In this document: positions 21,201 through 32,785 of the stretch, one piece after another
How the letters are laid out: every line of letters begins with the position of its first letter
Position numbering within the stretch: position 1 is the first letter of the stretch
Origin: Cercospora beticola
Taxonomy: Eukaryota; Ascomycota; Dothideomycetes; Mycosphaerellales; Mycosphaerellaceae
Reading direction: 5' to 3'
NCBI RefSeq assembly: GCF_033473495.1
Contig: NC_088943.1
Span: 1,530,001 to 1,594,000 of the forward strand
DNA length: 64,000 nt
The notes under the pieces: generated by a model
Seen by the model: only the letters and a program-made list of their open reading frames with translations
The model's database searches: none
Told to the model about the DNA's origin: nothing
Made by a program: the position numbers and the translations under genes

Positions 21201-21564
21201 GATCAGATCTCGTGTGCAGTCGAACGGTCACCGCAGCACGTCTTCCAACGCCAGCCGATCAAGCGCCAGTGCAGTGAACTTCTCCAAGACTCCTCTGTCT
21301 CCTGTCTCGATCCTCAGCCCAGCCCATTCATTCAGCAACTCGCGAGAAAGCAATACCTTGCAGGCATTTGCTCAGCGGGAGCAAACTGCGAATCGTCGCA
21401 AGAGTGTGGACGAAATGACACAGCTCCTCGACCAGATGATCCAAGACAAGGTTGAGAGCGGACATCTTGTCCGAGGCGGAGAGCGCGACTCGATCAGAAT
21501 TCGACATGACACGGTGCTGGGAAGCGGCAACCATGCAACTGCGATTGAGGACGATTTGAAATGA
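18217..21564 (+). CDS. kipA: Kinesin-7 motor protein (KipA/Tea2/Kip2 type)
   Basis: One uninterrupted exon of 1,115 residues. Residues 1-280 are Ser/Pro/Thr-rich and disordered. The motor domain runs from about 285 (GNVLVSVRVRPD) to 650. It has the P-loop GMTGTGKTFSMQG (about 366), switch I NARSSRSH (about 480), switch II DLAGSEKA (about 531) and HLPYRDSKLTRLLQGALSG. Coiled coils follow at about 670-735 (EQIEEDRELEEQLEREEKHR) and 860-950, then a Ser-rich tail. An N-terminal motor after a long polar extension, with VFAYGMTGTGKTFSMQG, matches the fungal KipA/Tea2/Kip2 plus-end motors that carry polarity factors along microtubules in growing hyphae. The subfamily is my recognition from these motifs, not a computed tree. 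Confidence 0.88.
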   Translation: MSSTTTMTSTLPRTPRPPPSGPLPALPVYKTRNKSPDTTSSESRPTSIASQPRTTSTSTATTPKRTAIPSRSVTTSGLPTPGKTSKAHSTPSVPTLRTTSTDSPIPPPSPAPSGIAVPKTVRKTTSIGQFPMPPKGTPRVSSLPPSPLSTAQSTSSTENLPVPAVPPKSKQRDGGVKHSNSENGLRKPKARSSGYGLRTKPSNASLASAAAPSLLNGNNGGSRHHDSLLSVPSPPVSRPSSAAGSYQTDATIVEDVGDENGDRGRGRRSSASTKAKRDSEVGQDAKGNVLVSVRVRPDAGSEDKPEGEWMVDGRRSLISYRGKEGGDYRYDNVFSPNDGNSKVYDNAAKRLVRRVMEGYHGTVFAYGMTGTGKTFSMQGTATQPGVIPLAITDIFSYIRENPSREFLLRVSYLEIYNEKIYDLLSQTTAGQTQEEIKLREDSRRGVYATPLKEEIVQSPNQLLRVIARGDQARRTGSTQFNARSSRSHAVVQIVVESRERTANHGPHFEKEVRRGDKIMPGGVLVSTLSLIDLAGSEKAAEDKERRTEGAHINKSLLTLGTVIARLSTEDEKDGAKPADKEKATKHLPYRDSKLTRLLQGALSGNSLVSILCTIQLSSANTSAAQSSSHTGETLNTLKFASRAKNNIISHAKKNESLANPGDPNSRALLDRYRMEIQDLRKQLAQQNQVKDQAEEKEQIEEDRELEEQLEREEKHRHEEQMLEMQLARTALKERISHLNRLILSSRSIGVNSGRFSSASLPFNPRISAISATQSEFGRPVSVRSRESHYRDSTATLDASPTIEAPVSADSIGTALSSGCVTVGTIPGAQIGQMIEEDTPGLTEDEGDYSGAPEEDGTDNASLLQQNRMLQADLADKNRYIATLEKRLLQARRTSHSRVSMAFAARVGVPEEGSLEALLRDKDRELEDLRAKLDDQTAMVTALRSAARKREMIDRRKSHQTATSDDTARPPTSASATDRVADLTSLPFNRNSSHSSIRSRVQSNGHRSTSSNASRSSASAVNFSKTPLSPVSILSPAHSFSNSRESNTLQAFAQREQTANRRKSVDEMTQLLDQMIQDKVESGHLVRGGERDSIRIRHDTVLGSGNHATAIEDDLK

Positions 21565-23832
21565 CTATCCTTCCGTGATGATGACGCCTGACGACCTGGA
21601 CGTATACGGCCATTTCCGCCTTGGGCTGCTTCCCATCATGGACAGTCGTATGGCACGCACACGCCATAAAACATGGCTTGGATCACCTGTGCGATCGATC
21701 GTGGGCAGCCGGTGCTGTTGACATCGCGATGGAGCGCGCAGGCATCCTTCCATATGTATTACTTTCATCCATCCCGGATCCTTGGACTTTTTTCTTTTTG
21801 GACGCAGCCAGCGAGCGATACCCCCTTCCGCGAAAGAGTATAATCCTATCCTTTCGGGTTTTTCTTTCTATTTTCTCTTCTTGTACTATGTGTGTAAATA
21901 TTCAGTTGATCGGGGGGTTGTCGTGGGGTGGTGCTGCGTTTTTTGGACCGCAAGCTTTTTTTGCTTCAATTTTGGATGACATGTTGCCAATATTATGAGC
22001 TTCTTCTCGGGATACAGATCGGTAGACAGAAACGAAAGACAACACGACGACGACACTGGCGACAGTACGGCTGGTTGGGAAATCGTTCATATACTTATCT
22101 TATGTCTTCCTCAAGTGCATTCATAGCGACACGCTGAACAATGTCATGTCCACGTGCTAGACCAAGCCCCAGCGGCTGTGGTGGCGGCAAAAATGGCCAT
22201 ATCACTTCTCTTGGCTGTTCAGGCGCTTGGGATGGGCACTGTCATTGGCACGTGGTTGTTGTGGCGGTGCCGTTTGAGAAGTCTTGTGTCGTAACGGTCT
22301 GCGACAATTCTCGATGTAGGAAGAGGTGCTTTGACCATGCGTGAATCTCAATCCGAAACGGGAATCATATATCTTATGGCGTAGTGATCTACTCGATGCT
22401 ACTGGCCAGCGCGTCTGGAGATCAATTTCAATTTTGTTCAAACGTAGGAGGTACCCTGTTTGTTCTGAGACGCACGTTCCCTCGAATGGTTTGGAGGCGC
22501 ATGGGGCCGTTTATGCCAAACTGAACTGAACCGAACGTGTGTCGAGTATGTTTTGGGGGGTTTGGAGTGGTGTTTGTGTCAGGTTGTAGTAAGCGATGCT
22601 TCAGATGTGTGATTTGGGGGATGAGAGTCACGGTCGGACGACGCGTGTGCTGCGTTGCTGTCCTGTACTGGGAGATACAGTAGTAGTGATCATCTATTAG
22701 CAGGATTGCCTCATTCGTATTACTGTGGTGCTTTTAGCCTCATCTTAGTCGATGGTATGTCCTTGTTTGATGACGTAGTACGACGGAGACTCGTGTTTAG
22801 AGGACGGATCTTCTCTGCGGGCCGAGATCGGGTAAGGGATGGGCTTGAAACAGGATCAGCTCGATACAGGCAAGCAAGAGGAGAGAGTGTTGCTGATCTT
22901 TAGCATATTGATAGACTGGGGAGAAGAGGAGTGGCTTCCTGTAACAAGATCGGTCGCAGTCGCCTCGAACAAGCCGCTGCGGGGAGGGAAGGAGCGACAT
23001 GCACATCTCGCACCGCGGCACGATATAGCACACACCTCACGTGCATTCCACCCTCACGCACCGGCTCGTTTCAGCTTGACGCACTGGCGCACTCCGGCGC
23101 GAACCCTGCGTTTTGGGCAGAGGCAGAGCGCACCTCTCTTCCCCCAAACCCTCCACTCCTGCGCCGGCCACCGCGGCCGCTGACTGGGCGAACCATCATC
23201 TGCATCAAACCACCCTGGACGGACCCATTACGTCTGATCTGCAGTCCACGGAGATGGTGCAGAAACGCAAGAACGGAGCAGGAGCAGGGAAAACGGTCCC
23301 GAGTAAAAGGATCGAAACATCGCTCCGATTTCAGGTTGGTTCGCGTTGTACAGCGTTTCTCAATCTCTTGATCTCTCTCTCTATCGTGCGCACAATCCCT
23401 TCATCAGCATTATATTTCTTCAGAACTCTATCTGCGCGGTCGCCCAGGGTGCGACCTTCTTCTTGGACCTGCCTGCTCTGCTACTAATCGACACACAGAG
23501 CTGGTCTCTTCTCGTCACCCACCTTGACCGCCACCTTCTTTTCCTTGGTAGCTCGCCGTTCGTCAGACTCGCAGATCGCGTACACCTCACAGCTCTCAGC
23601 TTGCTTTGAGAGCTGCACATTCGCTTTTCTATTCTCGTCTTGCTGCTTCCCGGACCCGCGGTCTTGTTCTCTGGCTTCGCGTACTTTTCTCTACTGGTCC
23701 TGGATCTTGACACAGCAGCTTCAGGTGTGCTCGAGCATGGTTTCGACTCTACAGTAACGGACCTCTGCTTCCCTTACGCCGAATACACTTCTCCGCCCGT
23801 GGCTCTGCTGAGTCGAGGAAATTTCGCTCAAC
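21565..23832. other. Intergenic region, 3' flank of kinesin and 5' flank of the glycosyltransferase
   Basis: 2.27 kb without a gene I can support. The first 500 bases look like 3' untranslated sequence (T-rich). From about 22.9 kb the sequence becomes C-rich and may include a long 5' leader. A small frame with an ATG near 23254 would be an upstream ORF rather than a gene. Confidence 0.4.
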
Positions 23833-25539
23833 ATGCGCGACCGCCGGAACACAACCCTCTCGATGTCATCGAATGACTCGGCCCACTCTACTCCGACGAG
23901 AACGTCGAATGACGTGTACGATGAGAAGAAGTTCGATGACTTCCCAGACTCACCCATCTTACCGGCGCCCGCAACGACGAAGGAGAACTCCTCCCGGCCG
24001 AGGACAGGAAAGGCAATGGCGGCGAAGTTGGTGTTGGTGGTCTGCGGCTTATTGATGTTGTGGCGGTATCTATGCGGGTCATGGATGTATACGGCTGCAA
24101 TTCCGGAGCAGACAGAGGCTCAGAGACAGTCCCAGGCCGATATGGAATGGATTGCTGCGAACGCACTGCCAGAGGAACCGACTGCACTTGTGGTTGCTGA
24201 CCCGGTGGGCACTTCGAAATGGACGATATCGATCCCTCACAACTACAGCTTTCCTCTACCGAACCATTACTACAAGGACATTTGCTCGCAAGGCGATACA
24301 ATGCGTAGAGGACTGACCAACGACGCGGGATTCGCCGGCGGGCAGCACTGGTGGCATCGTAACGGGTACTTCGCCAAGGACTCGACGTATCTCGACATTG
24401 AGGAGGCCGAAAATTTGGGGGCGTTACCAAAGACCAAAGCTGATGTCTCGAATGTGTGTGAAACTAGCATGACCTTCGTTCTGGATGATGAAGAAGCAAG
24501 TTTTGGCAAATCTCTCCTACTGCTATGGATGAGCTATGGCCTCGCCAAACAGGAAGGGCGAGCATTCTTCATCGACGACTCCACATGGGCTTGGGGTAAA
24601 TACTCGTCGTACTTTCGACCACCGCCCATGCCGAACTGCGCCCGTCCGCCGCCTCATCAGATGATACCTTGCCCGCAAAGCGCAAAGCACGTCGTGGTGT
24701 CGTCGGCCACTGCAACTTGGACTTTCGGCTCCGCATTCGAAAAGGAATTCCGCAGCATGCATCGACATGGCGTAGCTGCTCAACATCGCATCTTCCAGCT
24801 TGCTCGGACTGGATACAAGGCGCTGTTTGAGCTCACTGGCGAGGACGCTCTCTACTTCTCATCGCGAATGGCTCAATTACAAGACGATGCTGCCAAGCAT
24901 CACAGCTCCATTGTCAGCATGCAGATCCGACGAGGTGACCTTCATCCTTTCGAATACGAGTACAGTCGAGACTACCTGCCGCTGGAGAGATACGCAGATG
25001 GTGCTCGATCACTTCTACAATCGATTCACGACAAAGGTAGCGAGTCCAATGAACTCAACGCCGCTGAGTCCCCTCTTGTTCTCGCCTCCGATGATCCTGG
25101 CATCATCAGCTCCACAGAGCTAGAACAAGCCATAGCACCATACAACGTGCAACGAGCTCAACAGCGCATCCAGCTCGCCACGAAGGACACCCTAGACCAC
25201 ACTTCCCCTCGAAGATCTCAACGAGCTCCAGGCTCAGCGTACATCAAGCACGTAGACGAGAACACCGGTTGGGAAGGCGGGTTCTTCAGCGGTCTGTTCT
25301 TCTCTCTCGGTGGCGGAAAGGACGGCTCGCGTGATCAAGCCATCCAAATGCGACAGTTTGTCGGACGAGCGTACGTGCTGGATCTCGCAATTCTGGGCGC
25401 GAGCGATGGAGTGGTATGTGCCATCAGCAGCGCTACATGCCGCGCCGCTGCAGTCATGATGGGATGGGATGCTGTGAGAGAAAAGAGATGGCTTAATGTC
25501 GACGACGGAAGATCTTGGAGCTGGAATGGGAGACGATGA
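23833..25539 (+). CDS. Type II membrane protein resembling FUT8/GT23-like glycosyltransferases
   Basis: A single exon of 568 residues. A cytoplasmic N-terminus of about 62 residues is followed by one membrane span (AAKLVLVVCGLLMLWRYLC, residues 63-81) and a large lumenal domain, the layout of Golgi glycosyltransferases. The lumenal part includes SMQIRRGDLHPFEYEY, like the basic GDP-sugar-binding HxRRxD region of FUT8/NodZ proteins, then VLASDDPG and a C-terminal YVLDLAILGASDGVVCAISSATCRAAA segment that resembles their nucleotide-binding Rossmann half. A fucosyltransferase-like fold is therefore plausible, but many filamentous ascomycetes carry such proteins without demonstrated activity, and donor and acceptor are unknown. 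Gene model and membrane topology are firmer than the enzymatic assignment. Confidence 0.7.
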   Translation: MRDRRNTTLSMSSNDSAHSTPTRTSNDVYDEKKFDDFPDSPILPAPATTKENSSRPRTGKAMAAKLVLVVCGLLMLWRYLCGSWMYTAAIPEQTEAQRQSQADMEWIAANALPEEPTALVVADPVGTSKWTISIPHNYSFPLPNHYYKDICSQGDTMRRGLTNDAGFAGGQHWWHRNGYFAKDSTYLDIEEAENLGALPKTKADVSNVCETSMTFVLDDEEASFGKSLLLLWMSYGLAKQEGRAFFIDDSTWAWGKYSSYFRPPPMPNCARPPPHQMIPCPQSAKHVVVSSATATWTFGSAFEKEFRSMHRHGVAAQHRIFQLARTGYKALFELTGEDALYFSSRMAQLQDDAAKHHSSIVSMQIRRGDLHPFEYEYSRDYLPLERYADGARSLLQSIHDKGSESNELNAAESPLVLASDDPGIISSTELEQAIAPYNVQRAQQRIQLATKDTLDHTSPRRSQRAPGSAYIKHVDENTGWEGGFFSGLFFSLGGGKDGSRDQAIQMRQFVGRAYVLDLAILGASDGVVCAISSATCRAAAVMMGWDAVREKRWLNVDDGRSWSWNGRR

Positions 25540-25759
25540 TCAAAAGGCGTCTTGTATAAGTATTTCCTACATGTGTTCAGCATTGGGCTCGTGTGCATGT
25601 GTGCATAACTCTGGCATTGACGGCAGCATTGGCATTTTGCATTCTGCATAGCGGGCTGGAGTCAGACAAAACCAAAGATACCCTTCGTTTTTATAGTTCA
25701 AATTCGAATGAAATGCATGAAATCTGATCGGAACCGAAAAGCTTTGAACATATACTACC

Positions 25760-27248
25760 TCAACTCACCCCCCACCTCTCCCAAATTTCTGGCAACCTCC
25801 CACTAGCCCTCTTACTAATACACATCGCCGGATCCACATCCAACAACCCCTCACACCCATCAAGCGCCAGAGCCGCAAGAGCTAAATAACTATGATACAA
25901 ATCCGGTAAATCTCCTGAAAATTTCCCGAAACCTCCTAAGATGGGATTTTGGGTCTTTTCGAGGAGGTAGCGTTGGAGGCGGCTTTTGCAGTAGAGTTGA
26001 GGGGCGGACATGAGGTGGAAGGAGGCGCCGGCCCAGAAGGCGTAGCAGGTGTCGGCGACTTTGTTTGTGCGGCCGTTCATGCCGGCGTCGGAGGGTTCGA
26101 AGGGGAAGCCGGTTGTATTGAGGGTGGATTTGTCGGGACTTTGGTGGACTGGGTCGGAAATTGGGGAGGAGGATGTTGTGGGGAGTTGTGTTTTGAGATC
26201 GGAGATCGGAGAGTCTGTGGCGAGTTCTGTTCTGGGTTTCTTGGGTGAGGGTTCGGCTGGTCGATCGACTTCATGTTCGGGTTCGGAGTCTTCTTCTATT
26301 TCTTCCTCCTCTTCGAGCTCTTCGAGGTCGGTTTGGCGTTCGATCAGCCAACGTATTGAGGCGTCGGGATCTGACGGAGCTGTAAGGGCGGCGTTGGTGT
26401 TTGGTGGCTCTTTCGAAGTGGCCAGGCGCCCAATGAATTTCAATGCGCCCAGAGAGCAGAACTCGTAGCCGGCGTGAGGTTCGTGGTATGGGTAGTCGGC
26501 GATGCCGCCATCGTAGGACTGCTATTGAGTCAATCTGTTGTCACTGCGTACAAATCGCTAGGCACACGCACCTCTGCGAGCCTGACGCATTTTACGAACG
26601 CATCGATGTCGATATCATCGATAGTGACGCCATCCACCTCCAAAGGAACAACGTGTTCGCCACGCAGGATATATCGTATGCCAGCTGCACAGTATCCGAA
26701 TCTTGGGTCCAGGCCGCCATTGATTTGCCCATCGATGATTGTCTCGCCGAAAGAGCCACCAGGACGTTGGATTCGACGAATCCATTGTAAGGTCTCTGCC
26801 CGATGCACTCGTTTCAAATCATCGCCTGCACAGAGCAAAGCCGAAAGCGCAAAGTACGTTGCTGGCAGATTTGCAGGATCCCATTTGGCGTTCTCTTCGT
26901 TTCGTAGTTCACCGAAGTCTGTCCCGGGCCACATGCGGAAACCACCTTCAGGATGCTGGCAGCGATAGATCCAGTTGATATAGTCATCTCGTTCGCTTTC
27001 CGTCGTCACATCGTGTAAAGAATCGAGCAGATCCAGAGCAGATAGCATGAAAAAGCCCAGGTACATGCGATTGCTCTCATTGCCGGTATAGTGGTGGGGG
27101 AGCAATGTCTTGATACATCTTTTCCAAAACTTGACTTGTCTGGCCTAGAGGGGACGTTGAGTTTTGGTTTGCAGCCACTCGTGGCCGGATTTGCCTCTCG
27201 CAAACTCACCTTATCCAGAGACACCGGCTTGGTGAGGTCGATGCTCAT
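25760..27248 (-). CDS. CDC43: Protein geranylgeranyltransferase type I, beta subunit
   Basis: Three exons on the minus strand, 27210-27248, 26572-27144 and 25760-26521, close to 457 residues. Prenyltransferase alpha-barrel repeats are evident: GGFRMWPGTDFGEL, PGGSFGETIIDGQINGGLDPRFGYCA, SYDGGIADYPYHEPHAGYEF and GGFGKFSGDLPDLYHSYLAL. Zinc ligands expected for the family are the Asp and Cys near GGLDPRFGYCA and the His in DLYHSYLAL. With the alpha subunit it attaches geranylgeranyl to CaaL proteins such as Rho and Cdc42. Exon 3 carries an unusual insert of about 85 residues, Glu-rich then Ser/Pro-rich (EELEEEEEIEEDSEPEHE), between barrel repeats; the protein is longer than yeast Cdc43 by roughly this amount. 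It is divergent from IRC20, 282 bp apart. Confidence 0.92.
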
Positions 27249-27530
27249 GATGGGCGGACGTGGAAGATGACGCTGGATTTCGGATCCATGAGCGACGGAA
27301 ATATGCTCGTGGGGAGAACAATATGAACCTGCTTCCCGCCGTACTGAGTTATGAGGAATGTCTCTGGTCAGAGTACAAAGTACCAGTAGATTGGTAAACG
27401 CCAAGACTTTCTCCACGGCTCGGAATTACTGTATTCCCGACCGAAGGCAACCACGACCCACCACGCAAGCCAAACGACATGCACCCTCAGACTCGACATC
27501 ACACAACTCTTCATCTGGACGTGCGCCATC
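27249..27530. promoter_or_regulatory. Bidirectional promoter region of CDC43 and the SNF2-RING helicase
   Basis: 282 bp separate two divergent start codons, so both promoters and 5' leaders share this interval. No TATA box stands out; the left part is mixed and the right part rich in CAC and ACC. Confidence 0.5.
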
Positions 27531-30500
27531 ATGGGGCGCTTCAAGACTCACTCAGAACGCCCATTATGTATGCAGTCGAGCCAATCCGAAGAACAGTCGC
27601 CACCCTTGGTTTTGCCCCCTGGTCGGAGATATGCCTTGGCGACAGTTCAGTCGACTCAGGTCAAGTCGGCAGACGAGGCATCCATCGTCATCGAAGCAGG
27701 CGGCTTCACACCAGCACGATGGTTTCTAGATCACAATCGTCGATCTGATGTTGGAGACGAACGTCCGACAAAGCGACTAAAAACCGAACATAATGTCGAC
27801 GATGAAGACGAAACCAATACCGACTTGGTGTCGCTGTACGAAGTGGCGATCGACCTGCACTTTGCAGAATCAATCAAGACAAAGTCACCTTCACTGGCCG
27901 CCATCGAGGAGGACGTGGACTTTGCCAATGACTCGATTGTGTCTGTCGTACCCTATGGCATAACGACAGACTACGATGGCACCAAGATCCGACTCGCTTC
28001 TCCGAAGTCAGGCGACTCTGTGCTCTTTATCGAGTGCGAGGCGATAAGTGATGACGCCCTCCAACTACTTCGCAACATCGCTCTACCAGGCCAGCTCCGC
28101 TCCAGTGCGGCAAAGACACGACAGAAGACCAGTCCAGCGACTGTCCTCACTTGCACATTGACTCGATCTACGGGCCCACTTTTTACCGTTTTGCGACTTC
28201 GAGCGACGTTGAGCTGGCGTTCTTCAGTTTCTGCATTTCCTTCTGGCGCTCCTGTTGGCGCAGCTAAAGTATACCCGGACTACAGCGTCCTGCTTCAAGC
28301 GTACCCAGACGACGAACGAGAAGCATTCGACCACTCACGACCTTTCGATCCTCAAGACTTCTATGAGAGCGTACATGTCCCTGATAAGGACATGTCGGTC
28401 GATCATGAGACCTTCGATGGCTTGTTGGACACCCAGCTCTACCCTTTCCAGCAACGCGCTGTCACATGGATGTTGCAGCGTGAGTCATTGGCCTCTCAGG
28501 CCGCCACTTCTGGCTTTTACAAGCCCGCCGTAGACATGAGTGGCACTAGATGCTGGATCAATCACCTGCAGGGCATTGTGACTCGTGAGCTTCCACGCGA
28601 TGAATCGATTCTGTCTGGAGGCATATTGGCAGAGGAGATGGGTCTTGGAAAGACCGTCGAGCTTTTAGCTCTGGTCTCCGCCAATCCGCGCCCGAGTGTT
28701 CTACCTGGCAAAGTGTACGATGCTCCATCAGGCACGAACGTGTTACAATCACGATCCACTTTGATCGTGACACCCGGCTCACTAACATCGCAATGGAAAG
28801 CTGAGCTTGTTCGACACGCTCCAAACCTCAGCGTATTTCAGTATGAAGGCATCCCAACAGAGTCGAAGAAAGCGCCACCAGAAGAAGAGACGCTCCGCTT
28901 GCTCTGCCAAGACTACGACGTGGTCATCACCACATATAATGTACTTGCCAAGGAAGTGCACTTCGCCGAAGATCCGCCAGATCGCAATATGCGGAAAGCG
29001 AGGAGGTATGAGCGAAAACGCAGCCCACTGGTACAGATCCAGTGGTGGCGTATTTGCCTTGATGAGGCCCAGTTGGTGGAGAGCGGCGTCACCTCAGCTG
29101 CACGTGTGGCTTGTCGACTTCCGAGACTTCACAGCTGGGCCGTTTCCGGAACCCCGTTGCGTAAGGATGTGCAAGATCTTCTGGGCCTCCTGATCTTCCT
29201 CCGCTACAAGCCTTTCAGCGACGATGGCAAAGTCTGGTCACATTTGCTCACCAACCACCGACATTTGTTTCGAGGGATCTTCAACAATATCGCCTTGAGA
29301 CACACCAAAGCTCACATTCGCGATGAGCTGCGACTGCCGCCTCAGAAGCGAGTGGTTGTTACAGTCCCATTCTCAGTGGTCGAACAGCAGAATTACACAA
29401 CGCTCTTCAACCAAATGTGCGAGGAGGCCGGCCTCAGCAATGATGGCTCGCCACTTGCTGGGGAATGGGACCCGAACAACCAGGCCACTATCGAGACCAT
29501 GCGTTCCTGGTTAATTCGATTAAGGCAAACCTGTCTACATCCTCAAGTGGGCGGACGTAATAGGAAAGCTCTGGGTCGCGGCAAGAACCCACTGCGAACA
29601 GTAGCTGAGGTTCTCGAAGTCATGATCGAGCAAAACGAGGCAAGCTTGAGAACGGAGGAGCGAAATCTGCTAGCTTCCCGTTTGCTTCGGGCTCATATAC
29701 TCGGCAACAACCGGGAGGATGACCACAGAGCCGAGAAGGCACTTGAAATCTACAAATCAGCAGCAACGGCAAGCGAGCAAATGGTGCTCGACTCACGCAA
29801 GAAGCTGGCCAATGTCAAGGATGCTGATGGTAATCTTGCAGCCATGTAAGTTGTCCCGTTGCACAAGCACATGGTGGGCGTCCGAGATCTTTGCTGATGA
29901 AAATTGTTTAGTGACACCGGTGACGACTCTTCTTCTGAGTCCACGCCGCAGCTCGGCTGGCTGCGAAACAGCCTCAGAACCGCATTGCAGTTGCAGCATC
30001 AGTGCTTGTTCTTTGCGGCCACAGCATTCTATCAGATCAAGACGAACGAACTACTAACGGAAGAGGGCTCCGAAGCCTTCAAGCAGCTGGAAGCGCAGGA
30101 AGTCAGCTTTTACGAGTCTGCCAAGGCGATCCGCAAAGAGATCCTCAAAGATGTTCACCGCAAGGCTGAAGACCTCATGCGCCAAGTCAAGGAGTTGAAT
30201 TCTAAAGCCTCTCCTCTTACCAAGATCCGAGATCTGAAGAGCATTGGAGGCATCGAGAGTAGGCGCATTGTGGAGAAGAGTGATGAGCTGTTCGATGTTA
30301 TTTGCGAGTCGGTCGACCTTATCAAAGAATGGCGTGCCAAAATTTCCGAGTACCTGCTCAAACCACTGGTGGATGAGGATGAGGGACTGGAGACGACCGG
30401 TGACGAATATGAGGACTCCACGAAACTACAGGATGAGCTCTACGTCTACATCGATGCATTCAAGGCGATTCATGCTGATCTCAACACATTCATCGCCGGT

Positions 30501-32117
30501 GAAACGGCGCCACTGATCGACCACGAGGCTAAGACGAATCTCAAGAATGCACGATGGATACTTAACCCTAAAAGCCTTCCCGAGACGCGTGATAGCGGCA
30601 TTCACGCACCTGAGCTGCTGGTCAAATTGTTTGAGAGGCGGCAGCAGATTCGAGACCGGCAGAATGAGGTCGGCTCAGTCCGGGCATTGATACAGGAGGC
30701 TCGCTCGCTGGAGTCATCGATTGAGTGGAACAATACCGGACGTAGCGTGGCCGAGCTCTCAATCGTCAAGCAGCACATCGCAGATCTGCAGGCAGTTCAC
30801 AGCGCCTACACCAAGGCTTTGGCTGCACTTGAGAAGGACAACGAGCTGTTCCGCATGACTCAGAACCAGCGGCTCGAGTTCTATCGTCAACTCCAAGAAG
30901 TCTCTGATGACGTTTCTCCATACAAGGACGAATTGGATGATGCACTTGATCAACAGGCTCTGGGCGCTGCCATGTTTCGCGAAGATGAAGCATCGGCAAC
31001 GGTGGCACAGCTGAAGACGAAGAATCGCTTTCTGCTGACCCTCAGAGACGACAACGCTGGGCAAAGTGGTCCTCGCACTTGCATCATTTGCACATCAACA
31101 TTTGAACAAGGTGTGCTTACGGTCTGCGGACACCAATTCTGCAAAGAATGTCTGTCGCACTGGCTCGCTCAGCGGAGAAATTGCCCTATGTGCAAGCGCA
31201 ATCTGACAAACAATGACATCCACAACATCACGTTCAAACCGCGAGAGATTCGGGCACAGGAGGAGCTGCACGAAACTAGCTCCACGCAGCAGTCTCCGGG
31301 CACCAGCACAAGTGCAGTATCGTCTTCCATTTACAGCGACGTGGATTCGGCTTTGCTGGAGGAAGTCAAGAGCATCGACCTCCCGGTCTCTTACGGAAGC
31401 AAGATCGATACTCTGGGTCGACATTTGCATTGGATTCGTGAACACGATCCGGGTGCGAAGAGCATCGTCTTCTCACAGTACAGGGACTTCTTGGACGTGC
31501 TTGGTACGGCACTGCACGATTTCAAGATCGGATGCGCAAGACTAGGCAGAAGAGGGGCTGTTGAGAAGTTTCGCAATGATGCGAGCATAGACTGTCTACT
31601 GCTGGACGCAAAAACGGACTCTTCGGGGCTGACGCTCGTGAACGCCACACACGTCTTCATCTGCGAGCCTTTGATACAGACTGCAGTAGAGCTGCAAGCT
31701 ATTGCCCGAGTTCATCGGATCGGCCAGACTCGTGCCACCACAATTTGGATGTACCTGATCAACGACACAGTTGAGGAGGCCATCTACGAGATCTCCGTTG
31801 CTCGGCGCCTGGCTCACGTCCAGTCTCGACAGCAGCGGGGCCAACGCGAGGAGAAAAGTCGATCGACCACTCCAGCTCCGCAAGTTGCAGAGTATGCCAT
31901 CGATGCAGCGAATTCTGATGAGCTTCAGTCTGCGCCCCTTTCGAAACTTCTCGTTGCCGGCAAGAGTGGTGGAGAGCTGGTCAAGAATGACGATCTCTGG
32001 CAATGTCTTTTCGGCAAGGCTAATAGCACGCAGCGTAACGCTCTGGCCGGGCAGACTGTCGACCGGCACCTACGGGCTACGGCGGCCGAGGAGAGGGCTG
32101 CAGAGAGCGGACGCTAG
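27531..32117 (+). CDS. IRC20: SNF2-family ATPase with internal RING finger, IRC20/SHPRH-like
   Basis: Two exons, 27531-29845 and 29912-32117 (GTAAGT donor, TTGTTTAG acceptor), close to 1,506 residues. The Walker A box is ILAEEMGLGKTVELL (about residue 365), and the Walker B position reads RICLDEAQLVES, a DEAQ variant of DEAH. A long helical insert follows, then a C3HC4 RING at about 1160-1200 (CIICTSTFEQG, CGHQFCKECLSHW, CPMCKR). The helicase C domain has KSIVFSQYRDFLDVL and ends in ARVHRIGQTR. A RING between the two SNF2 lobes is diagnostic of SHPRH, Rad5 and Irc20 proteins; size and insert fit IRC20/SHPRH best. Expected role: nuclear ATP-dependent translocase and ubiquitin ligase in DNA repair or replication-stress tolerance. 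The N-terminus carries a basic PTKRLKTE stretch. Confidence 0.88.
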
Positions 32118-32516
32118 TAATCAGATCTTGCGGAGAGGGACCGGGGGAAGTTTGGATTGGCTGCACTTGAACCTCAAGCAAGGACCGATGAGGCACGAGT
32201 GAGGAAGGCACACTGCGTTGTAGATTTCGGTGGATCTGTAGAACACATAGAAAGTTCATCTGCACCGGCGCGGCTTTGGTCCTGGAAAGTACATTTGAGC
32301 GTCGCTGTTTTCATATAATTAATGAACGCTGCCTTTTGAAGTCGTTCCAGTCTTCAATAAACGACGTTGTTGCGGCTCGTACTTCAACGAACTGTTGCGA
32401 GTGAATATGTAGGCTGTATTGGGAAGGTTGGCCGAGAAGGGGCTTGTGCAGCGATCCGTATGGAGATAATCAGCACACCAGCTGCTACTCAGCACGACAA
32501 ACACCTCGCTCTCACC
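32118..32516. other. Intergenic region between IRC20-like gene and the fusion gene
   Basis: About 400 bp with the 3' flank of one plus-strand gene and the promoter of the next. No gene seen. Confidence 0.4.
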
Positions 32517-32744
32517 ATGAACGGCGGACCATGTAAGTCTTGGCCGCCATCATCATTGTAATGCACTGCTAAGTAACAATCGTGTAGATGCCCGTTTCCC
32601 GCCACCACCGCCGGCGCCCGGGCGGCAACAGCAGCAGCAGCAGCAGCAAGCAAACGCGTACGCGTATACCAACTCTCCCTACTCGACCGTCCAGTACACG
32701 TCCGGCTTAGACACGTACAACACGCCTCTCCCTCATCTGCAGCA

Positions 32745-32785
<41 letters not shown>

